Source: Triops longicaudatus
Lineage: Eukaryota > Arthropoda > Branchiopoda > Notostraca > Triopsidae
Length of the DNA stretch: 64,000 bases
Assembly: GCA_022885665.1 (NCBI GenBank)
Contig: JAGQDJ010000105.1
Location: 62,001 to 126,000, forward strand
Direction of reading: 5' to 3'
Below the pieces are notes generated by a model, which saw nothing but the letters and a program-made list of their open reading frames with translations, searched no databases and had not been told where the DNA came from. Positions 35,701 to 50,700 of the stretch are shown here, piece by piece; the stretch's first letter is position 1, and the number at the start of each line of letters is the position of its first letter. The position numbers and the translations under genes are program-made.

Positions 35701-38700
35701 AATTTATAACTGTCTTCCATTGCCTTGTAAGAAACAGTTACGCAATTCTTAAAGACTTACTTTAAATTCATGAAGAAAAAGGAACGATAGCAGTGATGAA
35801 AAGGGGAGATTGGCCACGACATTCAGTTCGTAGCGTCCTTGTGGACTCCTTGTCAGTCATTTACAAAAGTGATTATGCAAGGAACCATACATTATTTTTT
35901 TGCGAAGTAAGGACCTCTTGGTTTGGGGCTAAAGTTAAAAAAGGACTAACTATCCAATTAACCCGTATCCTATTTTAAAGTTATCGGCCTAAAAAGTAGC
36001 AGCATCTCCTAAGCCGTTGAGGAAAAAAAACATCCTCTTACTTCATTTACTTATTTTTTTTATTATTTTACGGTCTGAGGAAAGAACATAGTATACCACG
36101 ATGAGGAGTTACGAGTTTGATTGCTATTAGGGAATACCGGGTATAAGAATAGCAACGACAACTTATCACTGCTCTCTGTTAAGCTATTGCATGCCTCTTA
36201 AAAACGTAAAAATATAAATAAAAAAAATAACCTTCAAACTAGGAGCCTCTCGTTTGTTCTAACCGTGTGACCCGTGGAAACAAAAGTAACATCGTGTTTA
36301 ACGTGTTTTCCCATAAGAAACTTTACCAATCAAATTTCTTACGCTACACTAAACGTATCGTCATGAAAGTTTGCAATTACAGTCACAATTAATACTGGAA
36401 GATTTAAGTTTCATCCCCGTCAAGAAATATAAGTATAAGAAATTTGTATCAACAAACAGACAAATGCAACGTGTTGTGGAGGCGCTGTTTTCAAACTTCA
36501 TACGTGTTGCCATGGCGACAACCTAAGATAAACGGTGTGTTGTTTTTATTAAGTATAGTTGCTTTCTTTGTAATCATTTACAGTTGCTTAATGTTCTTAA
36601 GTTAAGACAACCGTTTTACTTCTGTCTGCGATGGATTTCCTCACAGCCGACAATTATGAATTCCAAAGCAAACTATATCATGCAACGTTGTCGTTTTCCA
36701 CAACTTGTTTCCCATGATCGAGAAATCGGCTGTTACAACCGTTTCCACGAGTGTCCTGGGATTTCTAGGTTTTACGTAAAATAACTATTGGACTATGGAG
36801 ACTTAGATTTTCAAGTCTTGCTTAGTAGCATTCAATGAGCCCAAAAAGTATTCGTAAAAAATTTTGGTTATCCATAGTGAACGCATGGCGAAAAAGTACC
36901 ATCCATTTCTCCTAAGAAAGGTAACGAAATCAGACACTATTGGATATCTAGATTAAATCTTAATAATTCCGCATGCAACTTTTTTCACGCTACTTCCATG
37001 GTATGTTGTACGGCTGTGATTTTTTACAGCCATAAAAAGCATCTCGCTCAAAAGTTATGGCGTTTGTTACTTTCGCGTAATGTTACTTTTGCCCCTACCT
37101 TTCTCTACTACCTTTAAGTCGTTTGGTATAGGCTGTTTTTTGTATAACTTTCCGTAACGGTTTCCCCGATACATAGGCCTATAGTAGTTTAGGGATGGAC
37201 GTTCGGTAGCAAGTACACGTCAAGTAAGCTAAGTAACTTATAGTAAATTAGGGAATGAAGAAATCGGATGTGCGAGGCAGGCGTTCACTTGAAGGTTTGA
37301 AAATTCTTAGTGAACAAGCAATTGCTAATGGAAAGGTACCTGTAACCGAGGAACATGTTTAATTAACCGAAAGTCGAATGCACGAACTGCACGTCAACAT
37401 GTTTCTTCGTTCAGTTAACCGCCTCCAACAGGCTGGAGCAAATGGTCACTGGTCACCAGTGTAACGGTAGCAAACCAAAAAAAAAGGTAATAATCTTGGA
37501 TCCAAATATAGGGACACCAACCGCAAATATGGCAGTACTGGACAACTTGTGAATGAAGTTAACAAACAAACAGAACTGTGAATCTTCCATGTTTGTGTTG
37601 TGTATCTGACCGTACGGTGAGATAATGAATCTCAGTTGCTGTGGAAGTCTGACTGGAACATGAAATTCAGATTTTAGGACGAAAAGTTATTTTAATTACT
37701 TCTCCCTGAAACACCCAAAAGCATAAGAAGATTGAAGTAAAGGTTGTTTTATCACATTCAACCTTACGATGTTTCGCAATAGGATAGAAAATGTGAAGGA
37801 GCAGATTTACGACTTTCATTTCGCGTAAAACTGTAGCACACTTTGCCTTTTAATTGTAGAAACTGAAGAACGGTACACGGAATGAAAAACTGAACGAGCG
37901 TACTAATGAATATTCAGGGGGTTTCATAGCAAGGCGTTTCAAAGCAGAAATATGTTTCGGAATTCGAAGAAAACAGCTTGTTGGATTACATATTGTCAAC
38001 AAGAATACGGTACAAATGAAATACGGAAGATGGAAGGAAGGAGCACGTGAAGGAACTCTTAAATCTTGCCCTCGCATCTCCCTAAGGGCTAAGAGGGGTG
38101 CAAGTCGTAATATTATAAGGAAAGGGTTAGACTCCCCCACAACATCGTTTCATCTTCTCCTTCACATTCTTTAATATTAAGACTTCAAAGTAGTTGTTAA
38201 ACTAAAATCTCCTGTTATACCTTCTGCACACGGACATAACCGAAAACACGCTAAGCTTTCTGGAACCGTATTTAAAAGCTAAAGAAGTCAATCCGTACAA
38301 AAACTTAAGTAACTTCTAGCGCAAGTCCAAAAAGTAATAAATTAGTACGAAAAGACCATAGAAGTCACCTCACTATTGCTTTACAGTTTGGCGTGTGGGT
38401 CAACCCCTTAAGCCACAGAGCCAAGTTTTTTGGCAGTAAAAGCTGAAACGAGCAAACGAAACGAAGTAAAGCAATCATAAATAAGGGTTTTCAGGCGTTA
38501 AGTTTCCTTTGAATCACAAAACGAGAACATAAAAGGCAAAGGGACAGAAGGGTTCGGACCATATGTGTCCAACGTTTTTAATCACACATAAAACGTTAAC
38601 TGTTTATTACGCAAGGAAAACGCTTTAAGCTCGGAATTGTCAACGTGGAAAAAGTGAAATTAAATATTGATTAAAACTGTGCTCTTTTTTTCCCCTGTAC

Positions 38701-41700
38701 ACTTGGAAAAAATTAAAGCTATGACGCAGACTAAGATTTTGTTGGTTTCTTCTTCAACTTTTCTGAAAGAAATTGCCTTTTATGCACGCGTTCCGATCCA
38801 GTGATATAAGGCGCCTTATGAGAGATTCAAGTTTTCCGACCTTTAGGCGAACACGCTTTGAATAAGCTTTGATGGTCAAACCTCTTTCCTTTTCGAATTT
38901 CTTGAATAGAATCTTAAAAGGCGATATGGTATCAGAGCAAAAGAATAATAGCAACAGGATAACCAACGCCCTCTTTTCAGTGAACCCTCCGGAGACCCAT
39001 GTAGGATCCGGTCAACAGTCTGGCCTCATTCCACATTATCTTTGAATGGCGTTTATTACATTCCGATAAGATGAGAGCCGGCAAAAGTCAGGCAAAACCA
39101 AAATCGATTAATTGCCGTCATGAAGACACAGCAGACGCTGACGTGCTGCGAAGCCAATGATCCCGAATAGACTGCGAGGACAATGCCTATATGTTCCTAA
39201 ATACATGAATAAAAACACGTAGACGAAGCCATATCCCAAATGTTATTTTGCGGTGAATGTTATTCGTTATGCTCTAATTACTGACAAATGCGTTGGATTC
39301 CGTATAACTTTTTGCTTTACCAGTGGTACCTACTGGACCTGAAAATCTTGCAATCGAAGATATACAGTGGCTCTTTCATAGCAAATGACTTGGGAAGCCC
39401 AGGGCAATTCCAGGACAATGTGCCACGTAGGTTCATTCTACTCGTTAAGCCAGCGGTTCCCATCCAGTGCACCGTGGGTTCCTTTGTAGGGGCGACGCGA
39501 CATGTCCAAACTTCGAATGAAATTAAGTTAAGCACAGGTGACTTAGAAACGGAGAGCCTCGAAACAGGTCTTGAAGCGGCAAGGGCACCGCGATCTCAAA
39601 ACTTTGGAAACCCGTGGTTAAGCCGTATTTCGGAAAGGTCTCGATCTTCGAGGAAAAGTCTCGAGGTTCAGAAAGTGTGTGTACCAATATAGGATACAGT
39701 GATAAGATTAAGTCGGAGTTCAGTTTTAATACGCCAGGAGAGTGGACTCTTGGGAAACCCCGGGGAAGTGTTAATATTTTTAATCAACTAAGTGTACAAA
39801 GTTGACAGAAGAATTGGAAGAATACCTTATCTAGTCAACACTATACGGTTCGTTAGTTTGAAAACAGAATCAAATTTACGGACTTCAAGGTTTTGAGACA
39901 CAACACAAGAGTTAACCAAGTTATGGTGAACTTTGTTCGAAAGACTGGGCCAATTAACCGTTGGAGAAAACCTAGAAAGCTAAACAAAAAGGATAGCGAA
40001 AACAAGAAACCTGGTGGGAGAGTTGGAAACTGTTTGTCCCGCAAAGCTTTTAGAGCACGTTCCAAAAAAGAGACAATGAGAAAAGAACGAAAGGGTTGAC
40101 GTCTTGAGTCTTGTTCCATTAGCGGCAAAAACCGCTAGCGTTAGACGTTACAATGAAGACAAGAGCGCCATCCCGCGAGCTTTGTGTTAGCGTTAGGAAA
40201 TGCGTCCTTTGTAATTCCCAGAGGAAAAAAAAGGCTTTGAGCGACCTTTTCCTCACAGGTCACATAAAATGCCATCCAAATATAAGACACGGCTTACACG
40301 AAATGGATAAAGACCTATTGGTAAGCAACGGTGGAGTAGATTAAGGTATTTTCTGAACACAGGATATTCTGAGGGCTTTCCGTTTCGATCAATTGTTTTG
40401 CTGGATCAAAGCAAAGCAGAAAGTTAATAAAAGGCCGGTCGGTTAAGTTATTTTCTGCTTAACGTAAATATTTGTTAACTGCTAAGAACAGCTTTTTCAC
40501 ATATCTGTGTCTTTGAAGGAAAGTACAATCGGGAGGAACCGCTTACGACCATTGGAAGTGAACATACAACGAGGATTAAGTACATTAGAGGAATTACAAG
40601 GAAGGGAAAATTAGAAATTACTCTCAACTCGAAAATTTTTAACCTTCTTTTTTTTACAACACTTCTTGGTCACAACCGTACTTTTTCCGCCTTTTTGCCT
40701 ACTAAACACGCTAAAAACACCCCTCACCTTCCCTTGTTCGCGACTTTGTCCTCTAGGCCTATGGGGCCAATGGGGAGAAAGACAATCTTTTTTAATTTGA
40801 TTTAAATTAAACTTCTTTCCCTCGCCACAACAGTTTACCAAATACTCAAAAAATAAATTCGCTACAAATAGCCCGATCGTCCTAAAGTGCCAGTACTTTT
40901 TTTGTCTTATTTTGTCCTTTGATATCTGTGAAATCTAATGAAATTGGCATATACTTGCGCAAGCCTATATAGGAGACTCGGGCCAATTGTAACTTTAGTT
41001 TACACTCAAAGCATGAAATAAACAATCACCCAAATGCGTAACCAATATATACATACGCAGAGATATGTGAGCTCTCCATTAAGCCATTACATGCTTCGTA
41101 AAAGCGTAAAATAAGGTCAGACTAGCCGTCAAACTAGAAGCCCCTCGTTCGCTATAACCATTACCCACTGCGGAAAAAGTAACATCGTGTATAACGTGGA
41201 TTTTCGCATATGACATTTTTCACATCAAATTTTTCCCGATGCACTCAACGTATAGTAGTAAGAATTTGCAGTTACTATCCCTTTCAATATTGGAACATTT
41301 GTCATTATCTCTGTTAATAAATAATTTAGCTCAAAGAAAAGCTGAATTATAAATAGAAAAAAATGCAAAGGTCCTAAAGCTGCCCTTTTTAAGTGTCACA
41401 AGGTTACCTTGCTTCAGATTCTGGTTTCTTTTATCAACAGCAAGTGTAACAGCTTACGAAGTAGCACCCGATTTTTCAAGAAAAACAATGTAATCGGATT
41501 CCATTTAATTTATCAAACAGTTTTTGGTCGTTTTACAGAAACAACGTACAACAGTATACACCAAGTACTTTTTCAGTCTCTGCAGATCTTTGGTTAAAAA
41601 GTTGTGGTTTTATTTACTTTCCCTGCTCTTTACTTTTGGCCTAAGTCTCCTCTAGATGAGCGTTCTAACTAACGACGCAAGTTGTTCCACTATTGCTTCA

Positions 41701-44700
41701 CAGAAAACACACTCATTCTTGCGTTTACTTCGCTCTCCATAGCTTGGATCATTAATCACGAAGAACTGCTGGTCCCACGAAAATAAAACCACCGCGCAAT
41801 TGTAGTAAAAGAACATTCCTTCAAACAATTAAAGTTGTTTAATGGACTGACTGATTAACAGTCTTTTAACCGTGTTGCCCATATTACAAATTATGTTTCT
41901 AGTAATAATAGTATCTATGGAAACTTAACAGCACTAGGTAAGAGTAATTGCGTGCTGTTTTCTTACGCGGAGTTACAAGGTACAAGGCATCAAGTTGCAA
42001 TGAAACTTGAAACCAAATCTAGGCAACATGAACTACAATTACACAAGCGTCGTACGAACACGAAATTGGACAGATTTACCATTAAAACTGAAACAACAGA
42101 GAAATTAGATGGTGGCACCAATTCATCCTTCCCTGCTTCTGTCATTAATTTTTACATTATTGTACTTCATTACTGTAACTTTAAACAATATGCGAAGTAG
42201 ACTGAGTTTCAAAGCTAACTAACAGTGACACATTGCTAAGTCTTAAACAAACGAAAAACTTAGGATACCTGAAGTCTCTCACTTTTAAGACAAAACGTCC
42301 ATGCGGTTACCTCGTGAAAATCATTATAAGCCCTTATGTGCTTTCAATAAAGGAGTGCTTCAGATAATTATTCACACAAAGAAGGTTTTAACCTTTCAAA
42401 CTTTGTTTGCTTGATCAGAAGAAACGAAGCAGCGAACTAACAAGTATAATTTATTTTTATGGTTAGTGACGTAAAATAGAGCGGTTAAAAAAGTACAGCA
42501 CTTTCTTCCTGAAAGGCTTATAAGCTAACTCAGCCAGAAAAAAGCTATTGCTTAAGAGCGAAAAATGTTTTTCTTTTAGCCCCGGTAATCCGAAAAGCTC
42601 TTGCCTACCGCCGACTTCCAATTAACCTTTGTTTATGCTGCCTCAGGTCGTCAATTGAGCCCCGAGGCGGTTTTTGATACTCCAATTCTCTGAGTTTTGC
42701 CAGTATCTTCTTTTACTAGAAAAATTATTTGTGTGCTTAGAGAAACCCTAACGATTTTTTCTCAGGTATCGTGCATGGAATAATATTCATCCTTTGACAT
42801 TTGTGAATTGGTGGAACAAATAATAAAAGTGATAACGGAACTGAACATAATTTTATGTTTTTAAGATGCACTTACTGCTCGAGAGTTTATGTGTGTCTTA
42901 TTAATTTGCTCTAAAGCGCGTGTTCATGCACTGGCTTCGTACAGCGCTAGACAAGACAAAGTTGCGGGCTTGCGCAATAATGTGCACTGACAGAAAGAGT
43001 TGTACAAAAATGAAATATAGAAAGAAAGGATGAAGCTAAGACTAAAAGCGAGAAACCGTGTCTAGTATAAAGAAGTCTACTGGGATTTCTAGAGTGTCAA
43101 GAATACCGGGAGTACGGGTACCGGTACCAACGGAATTGGGAGTATCGAAATCCCAAAGGAAAACGTGGAAAACCATTTTCCCCTGGTAACATTTATTTCC
43201 ACATTTTGTTTCTTTTCCTTGGTTGTGTCGCAGTGTATCGAACACCAAGAATTACAACAACGAAGTGGACGACAATCTTAGCCTGTATGTCAGCAGTCAT
43301 TAGACAATTCCTGGAACACTTAATACCATAGGCATTTGCAGCGAACGCAAGCTGACATTCTCGCCTAATTAAGCTTAATAGCTAGTTTAAAATAGGTACA
43401 ACAATAAATATGCTTTATAGCTTCGCCGTTTCAAATTTTCTACTAATAAATAGTAATAATTTTCTTCCTAAAGTTGAAACAATAATTGAAAAGGCTTTGC
43501 AATCGAAGTTTGCAATCTGTAGTGATTTGCACATATCCCTAATTAATTAGGAAGAAGCAGTGACACTGTAATATTCTGTCAAGAGAAAAGTACTCCAATT
43601 TCTTTGCATTTTTTGCGCCGCATGGAGAGGCTTTTTCTTACAACGCAAAAATCAAACCGCTGAATAAGGATTATCTTGAAACCCTACAAAATCACAACAT
43701 GCAAAATTAGTGGAAAAACCGCAAAAGGAAGTGGAAAGAAACAAACTTCCATAACGGGCAGAAGCATCCGGTATTTACGTTATCTCGGAACTTAAGGAGA
43801 CAAAGGTATTTGCCCTCACTTTCTCTCCGAAGAGGAAACTGTAGCGTTTTAGGTTGTCATTTCCAATACGTTAAGGAGAATGGATACAAATTCGTATATT
43901 GTCTCCCTCATTGTCTCTCAATCTGACTTGTACGAGCTCACTAAATTGAAAAGCGACGAGTTGTCAGTCCAAAGCATTGGAATTCTGGCTTGCAAATAAT
44001 GTGCGATGCTCCTAAAATTGTCAAGGAACGATAATTATCTCTCCTTGCAACTAGAGAACGAGTTCTAGCATACAGTCCATAATACTGCGTACATGACAGT
44101 ACTCTCACACTAGATCGTACTGCACAAATAGGTCAGTAGCCAGGATCTCGGCTTCAAAAGGGGATCATCTGAGAAGCTTGGAGGAGGTTCGAATAGTCAG
44201 CGCGTAAATTTATTGGACATTTGATAGTCTCCTATGTTATTCACAAACTACTATTTCCAGCTATTGGTTCTTCTTACTTATTATTGAATTTCCCTCTGTG
44301 AAGTGGACTCTGGAAGTATGATCTTAAAACGTTACAATATTGGTGTTTTAAAACAGTTCAGACACTTACATCAATTTTAGATACAACTACAAAAAAGTAT
44401 AAAGAGTTTATGAAAGTATGCCTTGATTTGTATACTTTCCACAACTTCAAATTTCGTTCAACTTATTCGGAGAGAGCACAAAGGTGCTACCGAAAGTAAA
44501 ACGCAGTCGACATAAAATAAATATACCAGAAGCTATAGACTCTGAAATTGCTATTGATTTGCAAAGCTACTTTCGACAATCATTATATCAGAACGATGTT
44601 CAAATTATACATATGTACTTTTAATAATGTGACGGGATAAATTCAATGCCTAACCAATGTTTGTGGTAACGCTCAGTGTTTCGTAATCCTTGTCCATCCA

Positions 44701-47700
44701 ATTTGTCAATACTATCCCAGTTATGGCTCTAAATAGCAACGTCTTTTCTACCTCAATCCTGTGTAGACTGAATAGCGAAGAAAACATCGATCGCACAAAC
44801 CACCGCAAAAGTACGGAATAAACCCACAAAGCATCAAAACATCCTTTTCAACCATGTTGGTCCAAATACTGAGTGAAAAATTGGAAACCAATTTTTTAAT
44901 GGGGAAGGACCATTACGGTACTGGAAAACTGCATAGTAACAGAGTGAATCCCAGCGGGACACATCTGTTCTAACACCCGGTGACCCTTCCTATTCATTCC
45001 GACCCTAAAGGTTTTCTCGCTACTCGCAAACTTACGTATCAAGAAGCTTAATGGCTTTCTGCTGTAAAAAGATGCCACACTCAGTAATGTAACTCCAGTC
45101 GCTTTCAATCCCATCTCTCTTATCTTCTAATTTACCCTCCTTCACCCTTGTTCTCATACAAAACCTACTCTATAAGTCCTTCTTTCTCCATTTTCAGCTA
45201 GAAATCTGTCCAGTCCCTCTCAGAAATAAGTCTTGGGAGCCCCAGGGATGCACCGCTCACCTTTATACAAAAACCAAACCTCCAGTCCTCTTTTTCTTTC
45301 GTTATTATATGCCCTTCAGTGTCTCATTTCTTATAGGTAAAAATTGAGAGAAAAGAAAGCCCTGCAAACCAGGTCTACATTTAAATCACCACTAGCCTAA
45401 GATTTTGACCATACGACCGTAAAAGCCACGAATTTGCCTAAAACCTTGTTCCAAAATCTTTTTAACGGACCAGGCCAAAAAGATCTTTATGTCAAATGAG
45501 ATTTTCAGTTCCTCATTCTAGCATGAATAGGATAAGGTATTGCTCAAGGATAAAGTCAGTGCTCAAGTTATTCTGGTAATATTTCGGATCCTAGGCAGAA
45601 ATCTCTTAGAAGTCTCCTCCATTCAATTTTTGTATCTAAAAAAACTTTCTGTAAAGAAGATGTAGTAGCTCTCCTACTTTAAACAAGTTTCGAAAATTGA
45701 GGTAGGCAGACCCTTGAAGGTCCAAAGGGGTATTCTATGTATAATTCACTGGGGAATTACGAAGGAAACTTATAAAGTTATCTTAAGAAATATCAATATC
45801 ACAGCCTTAAGCTTTAATGTCTGTGATGAGATATTTGCGTAATTAATGCTGGGGATGAACACAGCGACAAAGTTCTTGTTTGGCAGATGATCCATTGAAG
45901 CTAGTTAGCTAGTTAGGATTCCGAGCTAAGCGCCATATGGATAACCATCTTCAACAACAAAGAAAACTTGCCGCTCTGTAATAAAGTCTTTGTGTGACTA
46001 GTGTGTATGCTTCCGACAAACTTTGCTGAGAAGTTTTAGTACTGTTTGGCTAGTTCGAATTTCACTTCATAAAACGTTGCACCCTGTACCTAAGCAAACA
46101 ATCTCTCACCGAACTTACTGAAACTTTACGGGTTTCAGTTTAACCTTCAACAGAGCTAAAGAATACCGTCTTTCAAATATACGAAGTCTCTCTCTTTAAA
46201 TATTTTAAAACTGATCTCAATGGAGAACAGCAACGAACATTCACTGACTTGAAATGAACTACGATCTCCTACAGAGAAGGGCTCTTCGTAAGGAATAACT
46301 TTATGACTGAAAAGGCCAAAAAAAAAGCCGACGCGGAAAGTCTAAACAAGTGCTTTTGCTTACTTTCATTTCACCTTCTTCCAGAAGCCTTCTTGCGCGT
46401 AATCGTTATCTATATTCAGTGAAAGAACGGCGAAACGAACTTCACGAAAAAAAGACTAAGAAAAAAGTGCCAGTTCGGGTAAATGATGTCTACATTGCTG
46501 CGTTCGCTACGGTAGAAAAGTACTGGCCAGAGTCATTTTACGACGTCTAAACGTTCGCCCCGCCTCATCTTGGGGGCTAGTCAAGGGTAATAAAACGGGG
46601 CAACGGAAGCGTTAAATTTTTTATAGTAGGACCATTCACCGTCATTATACACTTCCTTGATTTTACTCCAAAGACCTTTTCAAAGAACCTAATTACCTTG
46701 TTGCACATCACTTACTGTAAAGTCTTCTTCAACCCGCCCTTTAGCGGCTACTATTCTGGAAGGTTCCTAATGGACGAAAGACTAGCCATTCAGGAAGTCG
46801 TTTATTCTCAGGTTTAAGAGAGCGAGAATATTATAAACTCCTTGCAGCTTCCTCCCTGCTACGAACTTTAAAATTTTCAACATTTGCTGTTTTAAAAGTT
46901 TCTAAATAAATTATGCTATTAGCAGCAAGTTAACGAAGGAAAATAACGATGCATAAAAGTACTTCTGTTGAGGTGCATAATCGATTGGAAACAGGTCGCC
47001 TTTGGGTGGGTCAAAAAGAAAACACGGCGGCTAATTATTTCACTTGCCTCTAATAATATCCTCCTTTTGTTTGTGGAAAATATATATAGGCTATTTAAGG
47101 CAAGAGCTTCCATTCCAGTTCACAAACCCTTCCAAGAAAAAAGGGAGTTGACAAGAAAATACCGAGTCATTGTCCCTTCTCAAGACCTGTCCTTTCCCCT
47201 CTTTAGCCCTCTAACCTTCTTCCGGAGGACGAGTAAGACCTTAGGGTTAAGACATTGGTAAATCGGAACAGATTTGGTTGAAAAGTGACCTGAAAACTGG
47301 CTTGGAAGTAGAAAAACGGGAAACAAGTCGTAGTTGATAGGTCGAGCAAATCTTTCCCCAAAGTTCTGCCACATCCCTTAAAGCCATCTGCAAAGTAAGT
47401 GCTGACAAGTCGACAAAAAAGCCTTTTTCACCCCCTATCCTTCTTCCCACGTTGTGCTTGTCTGCCTTTTACAAGGAAACGAAGTTTTAAAGAGACGGAG
47501 AAGAAAAAAGGGAAATAAGGCAGACATACCCAAGGAAAAAGACTCACTGTTCCCTTTTTTTATTCCGCTTAATCAGACATCAACAAGGAACTGTCATCTT
47601 TTTCCTTTTTTTCCAGTCTTGAGGACCTTTTATGGTGTTAACCCAAGAAAATGTTCTTTCTTAAGTCAGAGAAAACTAAAACGTTCTGTCACAAGCTCGA

Positions 47701-50700
47701 AGCATCCTTTCGCGGGTAAAGACATTGCTGTGCGGCACCTGGCGGCAGATCCCGTATCTTTGCATTTTTCTTTTACGTGAAGTTTGCAGAAGGTAGCTGC
47801 ACGGTAAAAACCGGAAGTTTTCTGTAATATAGCTCATTGCAAACAGAATCACGTTACGGAAATGTATCCGAATAAATAAGTTCGCAAGCGTCCAGTCGCA
47901 CAGGTGTCAAATTAGTCTGGCCGCTGTCTGATAAAACGTCACGAAACTCGAGATCTCCTGAGGATGAAGCTGTTAAATGGAATGGTTTAGAATGTGCTTT
48001 AAATTTGTATTTGGTAACACCAGAAGCTATTTCTCCTTTCCGTCCCAGTTTTACTTCCGTAAGGGGCTAATAACAGTTAGTTAATATCCTGTATCCCAAA
48101 GAGGAGACGCTATTTACATGACAGGGTCCTTTCTATTAATCTGGAACAGAAGTCGCCCAGAGGATAAAGGACAAACAAGCGTACTTCAACCCAGGGAATT
48201 CCATTGACACAACAACGTAGTCAACCTCACGAGAAGTAACAGCATTCCCGGAAATCCCAGCGTATTAGCAGTAATGAAGCGATATGCCTAGCACGTTACT
48301 GTTAGCCGAGTTCGCGAATTTTTAAAAGCTACACTGGACAAGGCACTGCAAAAGAACGAAGGGAAAGTTGACCTGTTCTCCGAATGTAGCTCAAAGCAAG
48401 TATCGTTACCCATATCACGCGACTAGACATGAATTGCGGACAGCTCTCAGACTTTTTGCTGGGAAGTATTGACTCAGGACACACAAGCTGGCGACATAGA
48501 GTGAGAAAACCTGACAGAACAGTTGGTATCAACATAGCAAACTTGATGGGAAAGTTTAATTGGTGTCATCTTTGCTCGTCAAGCGTTAACGAAGGTTATT
48601 TGTATTCCTAAAAGTGTCGAAGCTAATTAGTTCACTGGGGATTTAAGTTTACTTTCATACTGTATATGTTTGTAAATACCACGGAATCGAATAGGATGTG
48701 TGCTTAGCTAATTTGGTTTGTTAGTAACCTGATTTCTTCAATTCGTTTTTTTTTTGTTTTTGCTTCGACAATATCTCTCCCCTTGCTTGTTTCTCCTGTT
48801 CCGCATATTATTGTGACATATTCAACAAACAAAAAGCGTTTCCCCTCTTTCGGCTTCCTTAAACCTTATATTCCATACAATCCACATACTTTCATTTCCA
48901 CGTAAACTTAATATCTTGTCTAACTAATGCTATAATAAAATAAAACTACTCTAATAATCCCTTGAGGCTGTGAATCCTAGTTGCACCTGCTACACTCACG
49001 TCGTTAAATCCAAGAACACGATGGAAAGCAAGACAAGGGAAAACTATCTTACATAGCTAGTCTTAAAATAGAGGCCTTTGCCCAGCAGATCTACATGTCT
49101 TCTTAATGAAGTTATGACCCCCTAAGAAAAGAACAAGCTTCCTTTTGTTTCACTTTGCTGGTACTTAGAAACCGTACTCAACATTCAATATACGCTTTCA
49201 GCCCCCACAACCCTCCACAATCCTACCAAAAGCTTCCTAAACAGAAACCTTGACAGCAGTGACGAAATCCATCAGCTACGAAGTAACCCTTTCCCCCTCT
49301 TTTCGTTTCCGTAGGTCTTCCCCATTTTTCTTTTATCTCTTCTTAGACAGTAATTCTCTCTTGTCTTGTCCCGTTTCTGACCGTCGCGTCACAGCTGAAT
49401 GCAAGTATGGCGACGATCTTACACCAGAAGGATGGCACTCAGGAAGATATTTTTATACTTCCTTCTTCTACTTAGCTGTCTCCTTTGATTCTGCTTACAA
49501 GAGCGACTTATGTCAAATGTCAATTATAAAAAATTTGCCTCAGCAGGTCTTATACTTCAAGAAATTTAACTAAGCTTCCTAAGAGTTGGTTTTGTCCGTG
49601 ATGACTTAAAATACTCTTGTGAGACCCCGAACGAGCCTAGTTAATTATATTCTTGTCTGTATCGTAAACATTTTCTAAGCGTTACAAAGATACAAAGCAA
49701 GCTTTATGATGGACGAGCTTAAAAGTTTTGCATTCCTTGTGCTGTAAAATAACTGAATAATTTATGTCCAAGTACAAGTAAAAAAAAGACAAATACGCGT
49801 CGCCGATTTTTTAGTCCACTAAATCAACCGCGACATTGTTTTTATTTCACCCGTCCTGTTTTGGGTAAAATATCATGACATTTGTCTTCAGAAAGGGACT
49901 TCGTCACGTTTGAAAATGCAGTTTTGATTTTCAGAAAACTTTTAGATCTTTGAAAACTACGTTTCAATATCGCTTTTTTTCCTCTAGGGTGTTGTTAGAC
50001 GTGTTCTAACAACATTTAATTTTAGCTTTCACAGTCACGACCTTAACTTACTTCCAATTTCAGACTTTTTAATGTTAAACAAGCCGCTGTTCAGGAATCG
50101 ATTAAGCTAATAGGTACTCGTTCCCTTAGAACCAGTTATTAGCTAATTTACTAGGCAATTTTGCTAATTGATGCAATGTTTAACAATAGAACTCACCGTT
50201 GAAAACTTCAGCACCTTGTTAATTGAGCTAAAATTACCCATTTCATTGATCGGCTCCATGTAAGTAACAGTGTGAAGCTTAAAATATGTCTGACGAAGTC
50301 GTCGCAAGTTTAAGATTTTCAGAAAGATTGTAAATGAATACAGAATATACCAAAGAGAATCAACACTAAATTAGCATTCTTAGACATGAAAAGCTTTGGA
50401 TACACCCTTGTCCAGAAATATGTGACGTGTTAAGGTCACGTTTGCCCTGTTTACGCCCACACCCCCGCTCTTCAAAGACGCTACTCACAAGTGGTGCATA
50501 AGACCGTGGGATTGTATCACCTGCGGTACACTTATTTTTCTCTCTTACTTCTAGAGGCGGAGGAAGAAATTTGCAGCTTGTTCTCAGCGTTGTTTTGTTC
50601 CTTACCCGGACTATGCGTGTGTTGTACGTAAAAAACTTGTTGTTACACAACTGTTACCTAAACATAACCCCTAGAAACATTACATGGATTATAGCACACA

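Noticed and set aside
39288..39692. 134-codon open frame (+) in the receptor intron
   Set aside because: Contains no recognisable motif, has an unstructured composition and no splice context; treated as chance.
40153..40344. 63-codon Cys-containing frame (MKTRAPSRELCVSVRKCVLC...)
   Set aside because: The two CxxC-like spacings suggested a zinc finger, but no complete finger pattern or homology is visible.
47454..47780. 108-codon open frame (+)
   Set aside because: Lys/Arg-rich then Phe/Pro-rich composition with no domain; the - strand is also partly open nearby.
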